DNA of 64,000 bases from Pseudomonas sp. 6D_7.1_Bac1 (GTDB taxonomy: Bacteria; Pseudomonadota; Gammaproteobacteria; Pseudomonadales; Pseudomonadaceae): the NCBI RefSeq assembly GCF_025465945.1, contig NZ_JANLNW010000075.1, forward strand, positions 62,001 to 126,000, in the 5' to 3' direction. The notes under the pieces were generated by a model. That model saw only the letters and a list, made by a program, of their open reading frames with translations, was not told where the DNA came from and ran no database searches. The position numbers were made by a program, and so were the translations under genes. Shown here piece by piece: positions 8,309 to 16,403 of this stretch (its first letter is position 1; each line of letters opens with the position of its first letter).

Positions 8309-9412
8309 TCACAATCGGATCACATGCCCCTCGGCCGGTGGGACCTGGCCATGAAACAGCCGTGAAATCACCGCTTGCGCAGCTTCAAACCCATCGTTCT
8401 CAACAACCTTGAGCAGTGGTTTTGCCGGTGCCGTCACGTGCAGATAAAACCGCAGCAACCCCTCGCCGACATACTGGCTGGCCCGCTGCACTCCCCATTC
8501 GGCGTTGCGCTTGTGAATCTGAATCGGTGCAAAGAAAAACGCCGGCTGCGGCCCTGTTATAGCGCTTAGCGGTGCCTCAGCGGTGCTCTGGGTGAAACCT
8601 ACCAGGCAGCTGTAAACCAATCGCTCAGCGAAATGCTGATGCACTTGGTTACGTAAATCCAGATTGCCGGAAAAGTCCACGTACAAGGCTGGACGGTCAG
8701 CGGGCAGCGACGCCAGGTCGGTGTACCCGAGCGTGCGTTCGTAACACCCGAGATGCTCAACGAACGCCTTGTTCCCTGCCGACGTCAGTGCCACGCGCTC
8801 CAGATCCGATTGGCCCTCCAGGCAAACCGCCGTGCCGTACGCGGCTTTGCTCGAAGCACTGGAGAACACCAGACGAGTCGCGCCGAAGAACTGATTGTCC
8901 CGCAGGAAGTCCGCCAACATTAACGACGTCAAAAACAGCGGCCTTAGCAGAATTTGCAGGTTTTCGTTCGCCGGGCTGTAGTACCGATCCCAACTACAAC
9001 GGGTGTACTGGTTGTAAACCGATGTCAGCGATTGACGGTGCTGCGCAGCGTCATGAAAACCGCGCTCGGTCACCCGCTCCGGGTGCATCCAGAGATGACT
9101 GGCCAGTGGAAAAAACCCGGAAAAGCGCTCGCCGACCGCAATGCCGTCGACTTCAGAGGCAATCACGTTGGCAAAACCCCAGGCCGGGATGTGACCCCAT
9201 TCCGATTGCCCTGTCGGAAAGAATTCCCAGTAATGCATCGAGTCGCCAAAGGCTGCGTAGGTGATGTTATTGGTGGTCAGAGCGCAGCGATCAATCTTCA
9301 GAATCACTTCGCCAACCGCCGGAATCAGGCTGCGCTGCTCATACTCGATACGACTTTGATCGAGGGCGTTTTTACGGGTGATCAGCCGTGTGACCGTGCT
9401 CGGACTTTGCAT
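8309..9412 (-). CDS. DUF2855 family protein (MDR/quinone reductase-like)
   Basis: Conserved protein of 367 residues annotated in other Pseudomonas as DUF2855. The N-terminal half (AVGEVILKIDRCALTTNNITY ... GHIPAWGFANVIASEVDGI) resembles the GroES-like catalytic half of medium-chain dehydrogenases but lacks their zinc Cys ligands. The middle (RLVFSSASSKAAYGTAVCL) resembles the nucleotide-binding entry of that fold, without a clear GxGxxG. Reaction unknown. The start at 9412 has AAGGAG eight bases upstream. It is followed by REP-like DNA and preceded by the FMN reductase gene on the same strand. Confidence 0.8.
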   Translation of the reverse strand: MQSPSTVTRLITRKNALDQSRIEYEQRSLIPAVGEVILKIDRCALTTNNITYAAFGDSMHYWEFFPTGQSEWGHIPAWGFANVIASEVDGIAVGERFSGFFPLASHLWMHPERVTERGFHDAAQHRQSLTSVYNQYTRCSWDRYYSPANENLQILLRPLFLTSLMLADFLRDNQFFGATRLVFSSASSKAAYGTAVCLEGQSDLERVALTSAGNKAFVEHLGCYERTLGYTDLASLPADRPALYVDFSGNLDLRNQVHQHFAERLVYSCLVGFTQSTAEAPLSAITGPQPAFFFAPIQIHKRNAEWGVQRASQYVGEGLLRFYLHVTAPAKPLLKVVENDGFEAAQAVISRLFHGQVPPAEGHVIRL

Positions 9413-9492
9413 TGTTCAGACTCCTTGTCGCACGGCTGATCAACAGTCGACTGGCCAGCGCTTCCTGAGCGCAAGCGCTGGCACCCAACCGA

Positions 9493-10050
9493 TCAAGCCT
9501 TTTTAAATTGCTCGACCCAGTCAGCGTAGGCATTGATGAAGTTCTGCAAAAACGGCCGGAGCGACTCGGACAACTGACCCGAAGCGTCGAACGCCGAACC
9601 GGCGTTGCTCAGGTAGGCTTCCGGTTGCTGCATGCAGGGCACGTTGAGAAACACCATGGACTGGCGCAAATGGTGGTTGGCGCCGAAACCGCCGATAGCG
9701 CCGGGCGAAGCGCTGATCACCGCACCCGGCTTACCACCCCAGGCGCTCTTGCCATAAGGGCGCGAACCGACGTCGATGGCGTTCTTCAAGGGTGCAGGAA
9801 CGGAGCGGTTGTATTCCGGCGTTACAAACAGCACCGCGTCGGATGAGCTCACCTGATCTCGGAAAGTGCTGTAGGCTGCCGGCGGGGTTACGTCGATGTC
9901 TTCGTTGTAGAGCGGCAGGTCGCCAATCTCGACGATGTTCAGCCTGAGGTTTGCCGGAGCCAGCTCAGCCAGCGCCAGCGCGACTTTGCGGTTGATCGAC
10001 TGCTTTCTCAAACTGCCAACCAGGACAGCAATCGTATAGACCTTGCTCAT
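9493..10050 (-). CDS. NAD(P)H-dependent FMN reductase (ChrR/YieF type)
   Basis: Flavodoxin-fold reductase of 185 residues that transfers electrons from NAD(P)H through FMN to quinones, azo dyes or metal ions. The FMN phosphate loop is GSLRKQSINRKVA (residues 12-24), and the conserved TPEYNRSVPAPLKNAIDVGSR block (the SxPGxLKNAID-type motif) follows near residue 76. GGFGANHHLRQ is the third family signature. It is not ArsH despite lying near arsRB, since ArsH proteins carry longer N- and C-terminal extensions. Start supported by GGAG six bases upstream. Likely a quinone or chromate reductase; specificity unknown. Confidence 0.88.
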   Translation of the reverse strand: MSKVYTIAVLVGSLRKQSINRKVALALAELAPANLRLNIVEIGDLPLYNEDIDVTPPAAYSTFRDQVSSSDAVLFVTPEYNRSVPAPLKNAIDVGSRPYGKSAWGGKPGAVISASPGAIGGFGANHHLRQSMVFLNVPCMQQPEAYLSNAGSAFDASGQLSESLRPFLQNFINAYADWVEQFKKA

Positions 10051-10234
10051 TGGGAACTCCCGACTATCTGGCTAAAGGAGCCTGTAGTTATAGATGATTC
10101 GGCAACACTTCATGTGTTCCATGTCGCAGAATGGCAGTTAAATACTATTTTTTTCCTGTAGGAAAACTTACCTAGCTTATCGACGGTCTACAGAACCGCA
10201 AATTGAGTGACTTATCTCCAGAGGTTCTAAGCAG

Positions 10235-10471
10235 ATGGCAGCAGTACTCGTCGGACAATTCCATGCAAGAGACGCGGAAGGCCGTGTTTATTCAGTGCAT
10301 GAGTTCCAGGAATCCACCCCGTCGCAAGACGGCATCGCCGGCCCTGCGCCAGTCACCACCTATAAGCTGGCGATCGGTGATCGCGTGAACAAGGTCGATG
10401 ACAACGAATTTTTGTTGGTGCAATCGGGCGTCACCATCACCCGCGAGCCCGAAAACAACATCGCCTCATAA
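10235..10471 (+). CDS. Small conserved Pseudomonas protein
   Basis: A 78-residue soluble, acidic protein (MAAVLVGQFHARDAEGRVYSV...). I recognise it only as a hypothetical protein found in many Pseudomonas genomes. It looks like a small beta-rich protein: alternating hydrophobic strands in GRVYSVHEFQE, TYKLAIGDRVNKVDDNEFLLV and VTITREP. No signal peptide. It stands alone between the FMN reductase gene (divergent) and a LysR gene, with about 185 bases of leader containing an AT-rich stretch (AATACTATTTTTTTCC) that could hold its promoter. Confidence 0.75.
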   Translation: MAAVLVGQFHARDAEGRVYSVHEFQESTPSQDGIAGPAPVTTYKLAIGDRVNKVDDNEFLLVQSGVTITREPENNIAS

Positions 10472-10558
10472 GCCGCCGCTATGAGCTGAAGTCATAGGCA
10501 CGGACTTGGGTTAGGATTCAGTTACTGACCCCTTACCTGCTGAACATGGACTTCACGC

Positions 10559-11452
10559 ATGCGTTTACGTCATATCGAAGTGATCCAGGCGCTCCTGCAA
10601 ACCGGTCATCTGGGCACCGCTGCCGAGATGCTGCAATTGCCGGTGGCCGGGGTCGAGGGGATTTTGCGCGAAGCCGAGGATCAGCTCGGCTTCATGCTGT
10701 TTGCCAGCGTACGCGGGCGCTTGCAGGCCACCCGCGAGGCGCGGGAGTTGCAGGTCGAGATCGCTCACGTCTACGAAGCCCTCGAACCGGTGCAGCGGCT
10801 GGCCAACAGCCTCAAACAGTACCTGGCGCCGCCGTTGCGGATCATTTGCACGCCGCCCTTGGCGCAACAGTTGTTGCCACAGGGCATCGCCACCTTGCGT
10901 CGACGATTCCCCGATGCACCCTGCTCACTGCTCAGCCAACCCACCCGTGAAATCGTCAGAAGCCTGCTGTTGCGTGAAAGCGATCTGGGCTTGAGCCTGC
11001 ACGACCCCGATCACCCCGACATTCAGTGCCAGATCATTGCCCAGGGTAAACTCCAGCTCCTGGCGCCTCACGGCTGGCTGCAACCCAAGCAAAAATACAT
11101 TTCCGTACAAGACCTGGCTGGCCAATCGATGGTCGGGCTGGAAGGTCACGACCCGCTCAGCGTGATGTTCGAGAGCAAGCTGCACGCCTTGCGCCCGGCA
11201 CCGGTGGTGCAAACCCGGGTCCAGACCCACCAGATGATGCGCAGCATGGTCGAGGCCGGCGAAGGCCTGGCGATTGTCGATCCGTTTACCGCCATCGGCG
11301 CCAAGGCCAGTGGACTGGACGTTTGCCCGCTGTCACCGGCGGTTCCGATCAGTCTTTATGCCTTGACCCTGAACAATGCCGCGATATCTCCCGCGATTCA
11401 GGCCTTGCTGGAGATCATCAAGGAACAAGCCGAGGCGATGTTGGCGAACTAA
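10559..11452 (+). CDS. LysR family transcriptional regulator
   Basis: Regulator of 297 residues with an N-terminal winged helix (MRLRHIEVIQALLQTGHLGTAAEMLQLP) and a periplasmic-binding-fold effector domain (PLRIICTPPLAQQLLPQGIATLRRRFPD). The helix-turn-helix is somewhat degenerate compared with typical LysR proteins (the usual AAxxLxxSQPAVS helix reads AAEMLQLPVAGVEG). Its target is unknown. The gene is convergent with a GNAT gene and the two coding regions overlap at their 3' ends by 35 bases (11418-11452), so each mRNA carries antisense to the other's tail. Confidence 0.9.
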   Translation: MRLRHIEVIQALLQTGHLGTAAEMLQLPVAGVEGILREAEDQLGFMLFASVRGRLQATREARELQVEIAHVYEALEPVQRLANSLKQYLAPPLRIICTPPLAQQLLPQGIATLRRRFPDAPCSLLSQPTREIVRSLLLRESDLGLSLHDPDHPDIQCQIIAQGKLQLLAPHGWLQPKQKYISVQDLAGQSMVGLEGHDPLSVMFESKLHALRPAPVVQTRVQTHQMMRSMVEAGEGLAIVDPFTAIGAKASGLDVCPLSPAVPISLYALTLNNAAISPAIQALLEIIKEQAEAMLAN

Positions 11453-12032
11453 GCGGACTTTCCAACGGGTTGTCGAACAACCGATACCAGAACAACGCCA
11501 CTTCAGCGGTTTGCGGATCAATACCCCGATAGCGCAGATGATCGATGCCGCCGATCACATACCCGCAACGTTCATACAGCCGGCAGGCGCCCAGGTTGTT
11601 GTTCTGGGTTTCCAGCATGATGCCCGGCAGTTTCTTCTTGCGGCTCCAGAACTGCGCGACATCCAGCAGCGCCTTGGCCACCCCGTGGCGACGCGCCGGG
11701 GCGTGTACCGCCAGCTCATCGATATGGGCAAAACCGTTCCAGTTGGTGCTGACCACGATGTGCCCCACCGGGTGGTCGTCGAGGTACGCCATGAAAATCG
11801 CACTGTCGGCCGCGTTCCGGTAACTGGCGAACTCTTCCGGGTCAATGCCATAGCATTTGCGGTAGGGCGTAATGCTTTGCAGCGGCCATTGATCCACCGG
11901 CTTATTGATCTCTGCGGCGGCGTAAGCCCGGACCTCGAAACTGAAGTCACTGCCCCAGATATACGCAGCAAATCCCTGATCGGCGACACGTACCGCCAGA
12001 CCCGGATGCTTGGGGTTGATGACCGGTTGCAT
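11418..12032 (-). CDS. GNAT family N-acetyltransferase
   Basis: Acetyl-CoA dependent acetyltransferase of about 204 residues. The GNAT core is visible as IFMAYLDDHPVGHIVV (strands 2-4), ELAVHAPARRHGVAKALLDVAQFW (acetyl-CoA loop, R-x-x-G-x-A) and LETQNNNLGACRLYERCGYV (motif B). It lies 14 bases after the stop of the lysine decarboxylase gene on the same strand and is probably cotranscribed, so a polyamine or cadaverine substrate is possible but unproven. I start at MQPVINPKHPG (12032) since the longer in-frame start at 12077 lies inside the ldcA coding region; the ribosome site is weak either way. Confidence 0.87.
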   Translation of the reverse strand: MQPVINPKHPGLAVRVADQGFAAYIWGSDFSFEVRAYAAAEINKPVDQWPLQSITPYRKCYGIDPEEFASYRNAADSAIFMAYLDDHPVGHIVVSTNWNGFAHIDELAVHAPARRHGVAKALLDVAQFWSRKKKLPGIMLETQNNNLGACRLYERCGYVIGGIDHLRYRGIDPQTAEVALFWYRLFDNPLESPLSSPTSPRLVP

Positions 12033-12046
12033 ACTGGGGAAAGTTC

Positions 12047-14302
12047 TCACAGCTTGATGCAATCGACGGTGTAACACCGCCCATTGCCCTCGTCTTCATG
12101 CTGCAGGCCGTGCACATCGGCGACGAAGCCCGGGAAACTGCTGTCGAACGTACGGGCGAACGCCAGGTAATCGATGATCGAGCGCGTCGACTCAGTGAAG
12201 CGTTCGCCGGGCATGATCAGTGGAATCCCCGGCGGGTATGGCACCAGCATCACCGCCGCGATCCGCCCCTGCAACTGGTCGATGGGCACCGCCTCGACCT
12301 CGCCACGGACCAATTGATCGTAGGCGTCGGCCGGTTTCATGGCGATCTCCGGAAGCACGGTGTACATGCGCTTGAGGTGCTTGGCCGTGGCGTTGCTGCG
12401 GTAGCAGGCGTGCAATTGATCGCACAGGTCGCGCAGCCCCATGCCCTGATAACGCGCCACATCGCGTTGCGCGACACATGGCAGACAAGCCGCCAGGCTG
12501 ATGTTGGCGTCGTAGTTGCGTTTGAATTCAAGCAGCTCGGTGAGCAAGGTGCTCCATTTGCCCTTGGTAATGCCCATGGAAAACAGCACCAGGAATGAAT
12601 ACAGACCGGTCTTCTCCACCACCAGCCCACGTTCCCAGAGGAATTTGCTGACCACCGCCGCCGGAATCCCCCGCTCGCTCAACGCGCCTCCGGCTGTCAG
12701 GCCCGGCATCACCAGCGTCACTTTGATCGGGTCCAGCAGCACGTAATCTTCCGCAATGTCGCCAAAGCCATGCCAGTCGGCTTCGGGCTGCAACAGCCAG
12801 TCCGAGGTCGTCACCTTGTCGATCCCTTCCACCAGCGGCGGCTGCCAGATGGAGAACCACCAGTCATCGGCGGCGATGTGCTGACGCAGATTGGCCAGCG
12901 CTCGACGAAAACTCAGGGCCTCATCGAACATTTCTTGCAGCAACGACCGGCCGGCCGGGCCTTCCATCATCGCCGACGCGACATCCAGCGAGGCGATGAT
13001 GCTGTACTGCGGCGAAGTGGAGATGTGCATCATGAAGGCTTCATTGAAGCGGTCGCGGTCCAGTTGCCGTGCGCCGCCATCCTGCACGTGAATCATCGAC
13101 GCCTGACTGAAGGCTGCCAGCAGTTTGTGGGTGGAATGGGTGGTGAACACCAGCGGGCTGTCTTCAGTGCGCGAAGTGCCCATGCCATAACGCCCGGCGA
13201 AGAACTCGTGAAACGCCGCGTAGGCGTACCAGGCTTCGTCGAAGTGCAAGACTTCGACACTGTTGCCCAGGGTTTGCTTGATCAGCTCGGCGTTGTAGCA
13301 GAGGCCGTCGTAAGTCGAATTGGTCACCACCGCCAACTTGACCTTGGGCTCTCGGCCCTGGGTCAGCGGGCTCGCGTCGATCTTGGCCTGAATCGATTCG
13401 CGGCTGAACTCGCTCAGCGGAATCGGCCCGATGATCCCCAACTCATTGCGCTCCGGACACAGGTACAACGGAATCGCCCCGGTCATGATGATTGAGTGCA
13501 ACACCGACTTGTGGCAGTTGCGATCCACCAGCACCAGATCGTCACGCGCGACCATGGCTTGCCAGACGATCTTGTTGGCGGTCGAGGTGCCATTGATCAC
13601 GAAAAACGTGTGGTCGGCGCCGAAATTACGCGCCGCACGCGCCTCGGCTTCGGCCAGTGGCCCGGTGTGGTCCAGCAGCGAGCCGAGTTCCGGCACCGAG
13701 ACCGACAAGTCTGAACGCAGGGTGTTCTCGCCAAAAAACTGGTGAAACGCCTGCCCCACCGGGCTCTTGTGGTAGGCCACGCCACCACCGTGCCCTGGGG
13801 TGTGCCAGGAATAGTTGGAGTCGGCAGTGTGTTGCACCAATGCTTTGAAAAACGGTGGCAGCAAGCCATCGAGGTAGCTGCGCGCCGCCCGGGCGACCTG
13901 GCGCGCCAGAAACGGCACGGTGTCTTCGAACAAATAAAGAATGCCGCGCAACTGGTTCAGCTCGCTCATGGCATCGGCCGGGGCGTTTTCCAGAGTGACT
14001 TGCTCGCCCAGGGCGAAGATCGGCAAATTCGGTGCGCGGGCACGGGCCACGCGAATCAGCTCGACCATGTTCTGTAAAAGATGGGTGTTTTCCCCGGCGC
14101 CTTCGGCGGCGATCAACATGCACGCGAGGCCGTGGTGAGTCGAAGCCACCAGCCGCCCTTCGGCGTAATCCACCGCCGAAAAGATACTGAAGCCTTCCTG
14201 TTCCAGCTCCCGGGCGATGCCACGCACGCGATCACCGGCGACCGTGTCGGCCTTGATATCGCGGTGGACAATAAGGACCGGGAACTTCAAGTCTTTATAC
14301 AT
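12047..14302 (-). CDS. ldcA: Lysine decarboxylase (Orn/Lys/Arg decarboxylase family)
   Basis: PLP enzyme of 751 residues, the same length as P. aeruginosa LdcA, which makes cadaverine from lysine. It has an N-terminal wing domain (KFPVLIVHRDIKADT), the central fold-type I domain with HTPGHGGGVAYHKSPVG near residue 167, and the PLP lysine in FTTHSTHKLLAAFSQ (Lys393), preceded by HFDEAWYAYAAFH with the PLP-pairing Asp. The C-terminal domain follows. Start at MYKDLKF (14302) chosen by family length; 15 extra codons upstream are in frame. In Pseudomonas this gene lies near dnaQ, as here. The name rests on this synteny and length; ornithine or arginine as substrate cannot be excluded from sequence alone. 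Confidence 0.9.
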   Translation of the reverse strand: MYKDLKFPVLIVHRDIKADTVAGDRVRGIARELEQEGFSIFSAVDYAEGRLVASTHHGLACMLIAAEGAGENTHLLQNMVELIRVARARAPNLPIFALGEQVTLENAPADAMSELNQLRGILYLFEDTVPFLARQVARAARSYLDGLLPPFFKALVQHTADSNYSWHTPGHGGGVAYHKSPVGQAFHQFFGENTLRSDLSVSVPELGSLLDHTGPLAEAEARAARNFGADHTFFVINGTSTANKIVWQAMVARDDLVLVDRNCHKSVLHSIIMTGAIPLYLCPERNELGIIGPIPLSEFSRESIQAKIDASPLTQGREPKVKLAVVTNSTYDGLCYNAELIKQTLGNSVEVLHFDEAWYAYAAFHEFFAGRYGMGTSRTEDSPLVFTTHSTHKLLAAFSQASMIHVQDGGARQLDRDRFNEAFMMHISTSPQYSIIASLDVASAMMEGPAGRSLLQEMFDEALSFRRALANLRQHIAADDWWFSIWQPPLVEGIDKVTTSDWLLQPEADWHGFGDIAEDYVLLDPIKVTLVMPGLTAGGALSERGIPAAVVSKFLWERGLVVEKTGLYSFLVLFSMGITKGKWSTLLTELLEFKRNYDANISLAACLPCVAQRDVARYQGMGLRDLCDQLHACYRSNATAKHLKRMYTVLPEIAMKPADAYDQLVRGEVEAVPIDQLQGRIAAVMLVPYPPGIPLIMPGERFTESTRSIIDYLAFARTFDSSFPGFVADVHGLQHEDEGNGRCYTVDCIKL

Positions 14303-14470
14303 GGGGCTCGGCGTCCTGAGGCGGCGGACCGTGGTCTGCCAATACACTCAGGGTAGAGGGTTGAGGCTCTTGTGGCGAGCGAATGCACCAATGCAGAGCA
14401 AGCACCTCATTGTGGCGGGGGGTTGCCCTTATGCCGGTCAGTTAAGGAAAAACTCGCCGAGCACATAACC

Positions 14471-14602
14471 TGTGGCGAGGGAGCTTGCTCCCGCTGGGTC
14501 GCGAAGCGTCCCTAAAATCAGCCACCGCGAGTATTCAGATGGAACGCGATTGCCGGATGACGACCGCTTCGCGGCCGAGCGGGAGCAAGGTCCCTCGCCA
14601 CA
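14471..14602. repeat. REP/BIME of the GTGGCGAGGGAGC type
   Basis: Inverted pair: TGTGGCGAGGGAGCTTGCTC at 14471 and its near complement GAGCAAGGTCCCTCGCCACA ending at 14602, with GCGAAGCG/CGCTTCGCGG arms inside. It occupies most of the 328-base gap between ldcA and dnaQ. The rest of the gap (14303-14470) shows no ORF with a ribosome site, no RNA gene and no clear terminator. Confidence 0.82.
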
Positions 14603-14630
14603 ACAACCCGCTCGATTCACAGTCTGCCGG

Positions 14631-15389
14631 TTAGCCCTGCGCCTTGGCCTCTGCCAGCTGGGTCCAGAGCGCCGGGGCACCGGCAGACTTGGCAATCACT
14701 TCAAGGCGCGCGGCGTGCTCGGCCAGGTCCGCTTCACTGGCGCGAATGATTCGCGTCGGCTGGCGATCGGCCGGCAGACGACGGATCTCGCTCGCCTGAT
14801 TGCCCGAGCCTTCACCGGAACCATTGCCGTCGGACGCATTTCCGGCCAGCGAAAGACTGGTCTGACCGCCGGTCATGGTCAGGTAAACGTCGGCGAGAAT
14901 CTCGGAGTCGAGCAAGGCGCCGTGCAGTTCACGGCCGGAGTTGTCGACGCCATAGCGTTTGCACAAGGCATCGAGGCTGTTGCGCTGCCCGGGGTGACGC
15001 TCACGGGCCATCATCAGGGTGTCGAGGATCGAGCAATGCTGCGTGATATCCGCCCGATCCTGCTGGCCCATCAGCGCGAATTCGTTGTTGATGAAGCCAA
15101 CGTCGAACGCCGCGTTATGGATGATCAGCTGCGCGCCCTTGATAAATTCAAAGAACTCATCGGCCACCTCAGCGAAACGCGGCTTGCCCACCAGAAACTC
15201 GTTGGTGATGCCGTGGACGCCAATCGCGCCCTCGTCACTTTCCCGGTCTGGCTGCAAATAAACGTGGAAATGCCGGCCCGTCAGGCGTCGACCGATCAAC
15301 TCGACGCAACCGATCTCGATAATCCGGTGGCCGTCGGTCACCGGCATGCCGGTGGTTTCGGTGTCGAGCACCACCATCCTCTGAGCCAT
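14631..15389 (-). CDS. dnaQ: DNA polymerase III epsilon subunit, proofreading exonuclease
   Basis: DEDDh 3'-5' exonuclease that proofreads in the replicative polymerase core. The 252-residue protein shows Exo I in VVLDTETTG (Asp9, Glu11), Exo II around LIIHNAAFDVGFIN and Exo III in ELHGALLDSEILADVYLTM, the latter with the catalytic His. The C-terminal region after residue 190 is a low-complexity Gly/Ser/Asn linker (GNASDGNGSGEGSGNQ) leading to a polymerase-binding tail, as in E. coli. It normally lies beside rnhA in Pseudomonas; here rnhA is about 9 kb away with the ben/cat block between. Confidence 0.97.
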   Translation of the reverse strand: MAQRMVVLDTETTGMPVTDGHRIIEIGCVELIGRRLTGRHFHVYLQPDRESDEGAIGVHGITNEFLVGKPRFAEVADEFFEFIKGAQLIIHNAAFDVGFINNEFALMGQQDRADITQHCSILDTLMMARERHPGQRNSLDALCKRYGVDNSGRELHGALLDSEILADVYLTMTGGQTSLSLAGNASDGNGSGEGSGNQASEIRRLPADRQPTRIIRASEADLAEHAARLEVIAKSAGAPALWTQLAEAKAQG

Positions 15390-15476
15390 CTTCTTTCAAC
15401 CCCTCTTCGTGCCGTTTTGCATAAGGCGGCGATGTTAACACAGAGCTTGAAAGTGCTCGCTCCCACAAGGGATACC

Positions 15477-16250
15477 TCAACCCTGATCACCGCCGCCAAC
15501 CGGCATCACCAGACCGGTGATATAAGCCGCATCGTCTGACGCCAGAAACAGAATCGCCCCGACCTGCTCGTCAATGGTGCCGTAGCGCTTCATCAGGCTG
15601 CTGTCGACGGTTTGATCGACGATCTGCTGATACCAGACCTTCTCCTGCGGAGTTTGCTCGGCACTGTTGCGTGGAATCCGCCGTGGCGGTGCCTCGGTGC
15701 CGCCCGGTGCGGTGGCATTGACCCGCACGCCTCGCTCGGCGGTTTCGAACGCCAGGCACGCAGTAAGAGCATTGACCCCGCCCTTGGCCGCGCCGTAAGG
15801 CACACGATTGACTCCACGCGTGGCAATCGATGACACGTTGACGATGGCGCCGCTGCCCTGCTCCAGCATGAACGGCAGCGCGGCATGGCAGCACCACAGG
15901 GTCGGAAACAGCGAACGCCGGACTTCGGCTTCAATCTGTTGCTCTTCGTAGTGTTCGAAAGGCTTGGCCCAAATGGTGCCACCGACGTTGTTGACCAATA
16001 TATCCAAACGACCAAAGCGCTCGATCGCCGCCGTCATCACACGGTTGCACTCGGCGTACTGCTCAAGGTCAGCGGTGAGGGTCAGCACTTCGCAGGTCTG
16101 CCCCAGTTGCGCTTGCAGCTCGAAAACCAGTTCGGAACGGTCAACCAGCACCAGCCGCGCGCCCTCAGCCGCCATCCGCTCGGCAACCCGGCGACCAATC
16201 CCCTGGGCCGCACCGGTAATCAACGCGACTTTTTGCTCGAATCTGTTCAT
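15477..16250 (-). CDS. benD: 1,6-dihydroxycyclohexa-2,4-diene-1-carboxylate dehydrogenase
   Basis: Short-chain dehydrogenase of 257 residues that oxidises and decarboxylates the benzoate cis-diol to catechol with NAD. The cofactor motif is TGAAQGIGRR (residues 12-21), the NNVGG segment follows near residue 87, and the catalytic set is Ser in VNVSSIATRG plus YGAAK (YxxxK). It is the last gene of benABCD. The gap to benC is unusually long for an operon (153 bases) and contains a REP pair, so BenD may be translated from a differently processed mRNA. No benK, benE or benF follows; dnaQ is next. Confidence 0.95.
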   Translation of the reverse strand: MNRFEQKVALITGAAQGIGRRVAERMAAEGARLVLVDRSELVFELQAQLGQTCEVLTLTADLEQYAECNRVMTAAIERFGRLDILVNNVGGTIWAKPFEHYEEQQIEAEVRRSLFPTLWCCHAALPFMLEQGSGAIVNVSSIATRGVNRVPYGAAKGGVNALTACLAFETAERGVRVNATAPGGTEAPPRRIPRNSAEQTPQEKVWYQQIVDQTVDSSLMKRYGTIDEQVGAILFLASDDAAYITGLVMPVGGGDQG

Positions 16251-16290
16251 TTCAATACCTCGGTGTGCCTGTCAGTCAAGGCCCACAACC

Positions 16291-16380
16291 TGTGGGAGCG
16301 AGCCTGCTCGCGAAGAGGGCGGCACATGCAGAATCGATGTGACTGACACACCGCTATCGCGAGCAGGCTCGCTCCCACAG
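16291..16380. repeat. REP pair inside the ben operon, between benC and benD
   Basis: Facing units TGTGGGAGCGAGCCTGCTCG (16291) and CGCGAGCAGGCTCGCTCCCA (ending near 16379), about 50 bases apart. The transcript of benABCD must pass this strong hairpin, which could cause partial termination or protect the upstream benABC mRNA from 3' decay. Confidence 0.85.
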
Positions 16381-16403
16381 GTCCGTATCGGCGCCTGAAT
16401 TGT

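Noticed and set aside
9493..10050. arsH downstream of the ars genes
   Set aside because: The protein is a short ChrR/YieF-type FMN reductase without the extensions of ArsH, and it is separated from arsRB by the DUF2855 gene.
14471..14602. Possible CRISPR-like repeats at REP sites
   Set aside because: Only inverted pairs occur, with no regular direct-repeat and spacer array anywhere in the window.
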